A DNA stretch of 64,000 bases from Mangrovibacter yixingensis (GTDB lineage: Bacteria; Pseudomonadota; Gammaproteobacteria; Enterobacterales; Enterobacteriaceae): positions 1 through 64,000 of the forward strand of contig NZ_JAIVKM010000002.1 in NCBI RefSeq assembly GCF_020523985.1, read 5' to 3'. The notes beneath the pieces were generated by a model. It worked only from the letters and a program-made list of their open reading frames with translations, had not been told where the DNA came from and did not search any database. Positions 63,037 through 64,000 of this stretch are shown piece by piece. Every line of letters starts with the position of its first letter. Position 1 is the first letter of the stretch. The translations under genes were made by a program, and so were the position numbers.

Positions 63037-64000
63037 CGATCAGGAAGCATCGCCAGGGTGAAACAATCAATATCACATTCACATACCGAGGAGTTAAATG
63101 CAGGGAGCCCCTCTCCAATCTGGATGTAACCCCGAAAAACGTTAAATATGCGGAAAGGGTTCTCGGTGAGATTTACAACAAAATTGAACGGGGAACCTTT
63201 GTCTATGCCGAGTATTTTCCACGCTCTGCTCGTCTCAAGATTTTTGGTAATGCGGCATCAGGCAAAACAGTAAAAATGTATCTCGATGAGTACCTGGTGA
63301 TCTGTGAAACAAGAAAGCTGTCCCCATCGACGGTTGTCGGCTACAAGAAATGTCAAAATGCATTAGCCGGGCTCCATGTGTTGCCCGCTAGTGAGTTAAC
63401 ACCGGCAGCTTTGAAAACATGGATTCAAAACCAGAATACGACTTTAAAGACTATTCGGAATCAGCTCTCTTTCCTGCGTTCTGCACTTGATGAGGCCGTT
63501 ACCGATGGTGTGTTGCAAATTAACCCTGTATCGCTGGTTACAGCATCACGCTATCAGAGTGACAAATCAGGAACAAAGAGTCGTTATGTAGTTGACCCGT
63601 TATCTCCAGCAGAAGTCGATGCTCTACTATCCGCAGCAGGGAATAAGCAGTGGGAGAATCTTTTCAGATTTGCCATACATACTGGGCTTCGCAGTTCAGA
63701 GCTGTGTGCTCTACGTTGGTCTGATATTGATTTCATACACAGAACGGCTCACGTTCAGAACGCCAGTGTTGTCGGTATTATCAAAGGGACAAAAACTAAG
63801 GCCGGCACACGAAAAGTGGAATTGTCAGAAGAGGCGATAAGCGCATTGAACAACCAGAAACCTTTCACCTTTATGAAAGGTAATACTATTTTTGAGGATC
63901 CAAAGACGGGCACCCCTTGGGCCAGCGCCGATGCAATCAGGAAAAAAGCATGGGTGCCTACGTTGCGAAAGGCTGGTATTAGATACCGCAATCCCTACCA
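62997..64000 (+). CDS. Tyrosine integrase (partial, cut by window end)
   Basis: ATG 62997 with GAGG 7 bp upstream; 334 codons visible, no stop before 64000. N-terminal arm-binding domain (LPRGVTIRKHRQGETINITF; YAEYFPRSARLKIFG), core-binding domain (YLDEYLVICETRKLSPSTVVGYKK) and the start of the catalytic domain with the first Arg in HTGLRSSELCALRW. The HxxR and Tyr are beyond the window, as is attR. Resembles the phage 21/e14-type integrases in its arm domain. Confidence 0.93.
   Translation, partial: MGQTESPKLPRGVTIRKHRQGETINITFTYRGVKCREPLSNLDVTPKNVKYAERVLGEIYNKIERGTFVYAEYFPRSARLKIFGNAASGKTVKMYLDEYLVICETRKLSPSTVVGYKKCQNALAGLHVLPASELTPAALKTWIQNQNTTLKTIRNQLSFLRSALDEAVTDGVLQINPVSLVTASRYQSDKSGTKSRYVVDPLSPAEVDALLSAAGNKQWENLFRFAIHTGLRSSELCALRWSDIDFIHRTAHVQNASVVGIIKGTKTKAGTRKVELSEEAISALNNQKPFTFMKGNTIFEDPKTGTPWASADAIRKKAWVPTLRKAGIRYRNPY

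Overview
The window is enterobacterial (Enterobacteriaceae, E. coli-like) chromosome carrying a prophage. The first 24.5 kb keep the E. coli gene order rrn-clpB-pgeF-rluD-bamD-raiA-pheL-pheA-tyrA-aroF-rplS-trmD-rimM-rpsP-ffh-ypjD-corB-grpE-nadK-recN-bamE-rnfH-ratA-smpB-ssrA, with proteins close in sequence and length to the E. coli ones. Genus cannot be fixed from sequence alone. Deviations from E. coli are an SMP-30/gluconolactonase-like gene between pheA and tyrA, a lengthened pheL leader peptide, a decayed yfiB remnant where the yfiLRNB (YfiBNR c-di-GMP) cluster should be, and an lpxP-type lipid A acyltransferase next to that remnant.

Layout. 1-300: rrn operon promoters and leader, reading left off the window. 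401-10864: heat-shock disaggregase, rRNA modification, BAM lipoprotein, ribosome hibernation factor, and the Phe/Tyr arm of aromatic biosynthesis with its attenuator and TyrR boxes. 11.2-16.4 kb: yfiB remnant, lpxP, the rpsP-rimM-trmD-rplS operon and ffh. 16.5-24.6 kb: ypjD, corB, grpE (sigma32 promoter), nadK, recN (three LexA boxes), bamE, rnfH-ratA, smpB and tmRNA. 24.6-26.1 kb: junction zone with an unrecognised 340-codon gene, a tRNA-like scrap and the left end of an IS4-family element cut off inside the 3' end of a DNA invertase gene.

26.1-64.0 kb: prophage, incomplete at the right edge (integrase runs off). It is a mosaic of the SfV/e14/phiP27 kind: HK97-type head genes (TerS, TerL, portal, protease, capsid, connectors), a Mu-type contractile tail in Mu gene order (DUF2635, sheath, tube, frameshifted chaperone, tape measure, gpN, gpP, gp45, gp46, gp47, gp48, fibre), and lambda-type control and lysis (CI/Cro, YmfL, replication protein with internal iterons, RusA, antirepressor, Q, spanins, SAR endolysin, holin). 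Rightward early genes (PL side) lead to xis and int. Leftward genes run cro to Q, then Q is followed by a candidate PR' promoter and terminator, after which every late gene reads left to the fibres.

Accessory cargo is the most interesting part: a two-gene operon with a ClpP-fold (SDH_sah-like) protease directly after Q/PR' (the place where stx sits in Stx phages); a membrane-protein/Cys-rich-protein pair with its own extended -10 promoter between the lysis and packaging genes; a secreted or anchored protein with its own terminator inserted in the tail operon; a small cassette bounded by 15-bp direct repeats in the PL operon; and an invertible 1.9-kb tail-fibre switch run by a Pin-like invertase. 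All functions are inferred from sequence recognition by eye; no database search was run.
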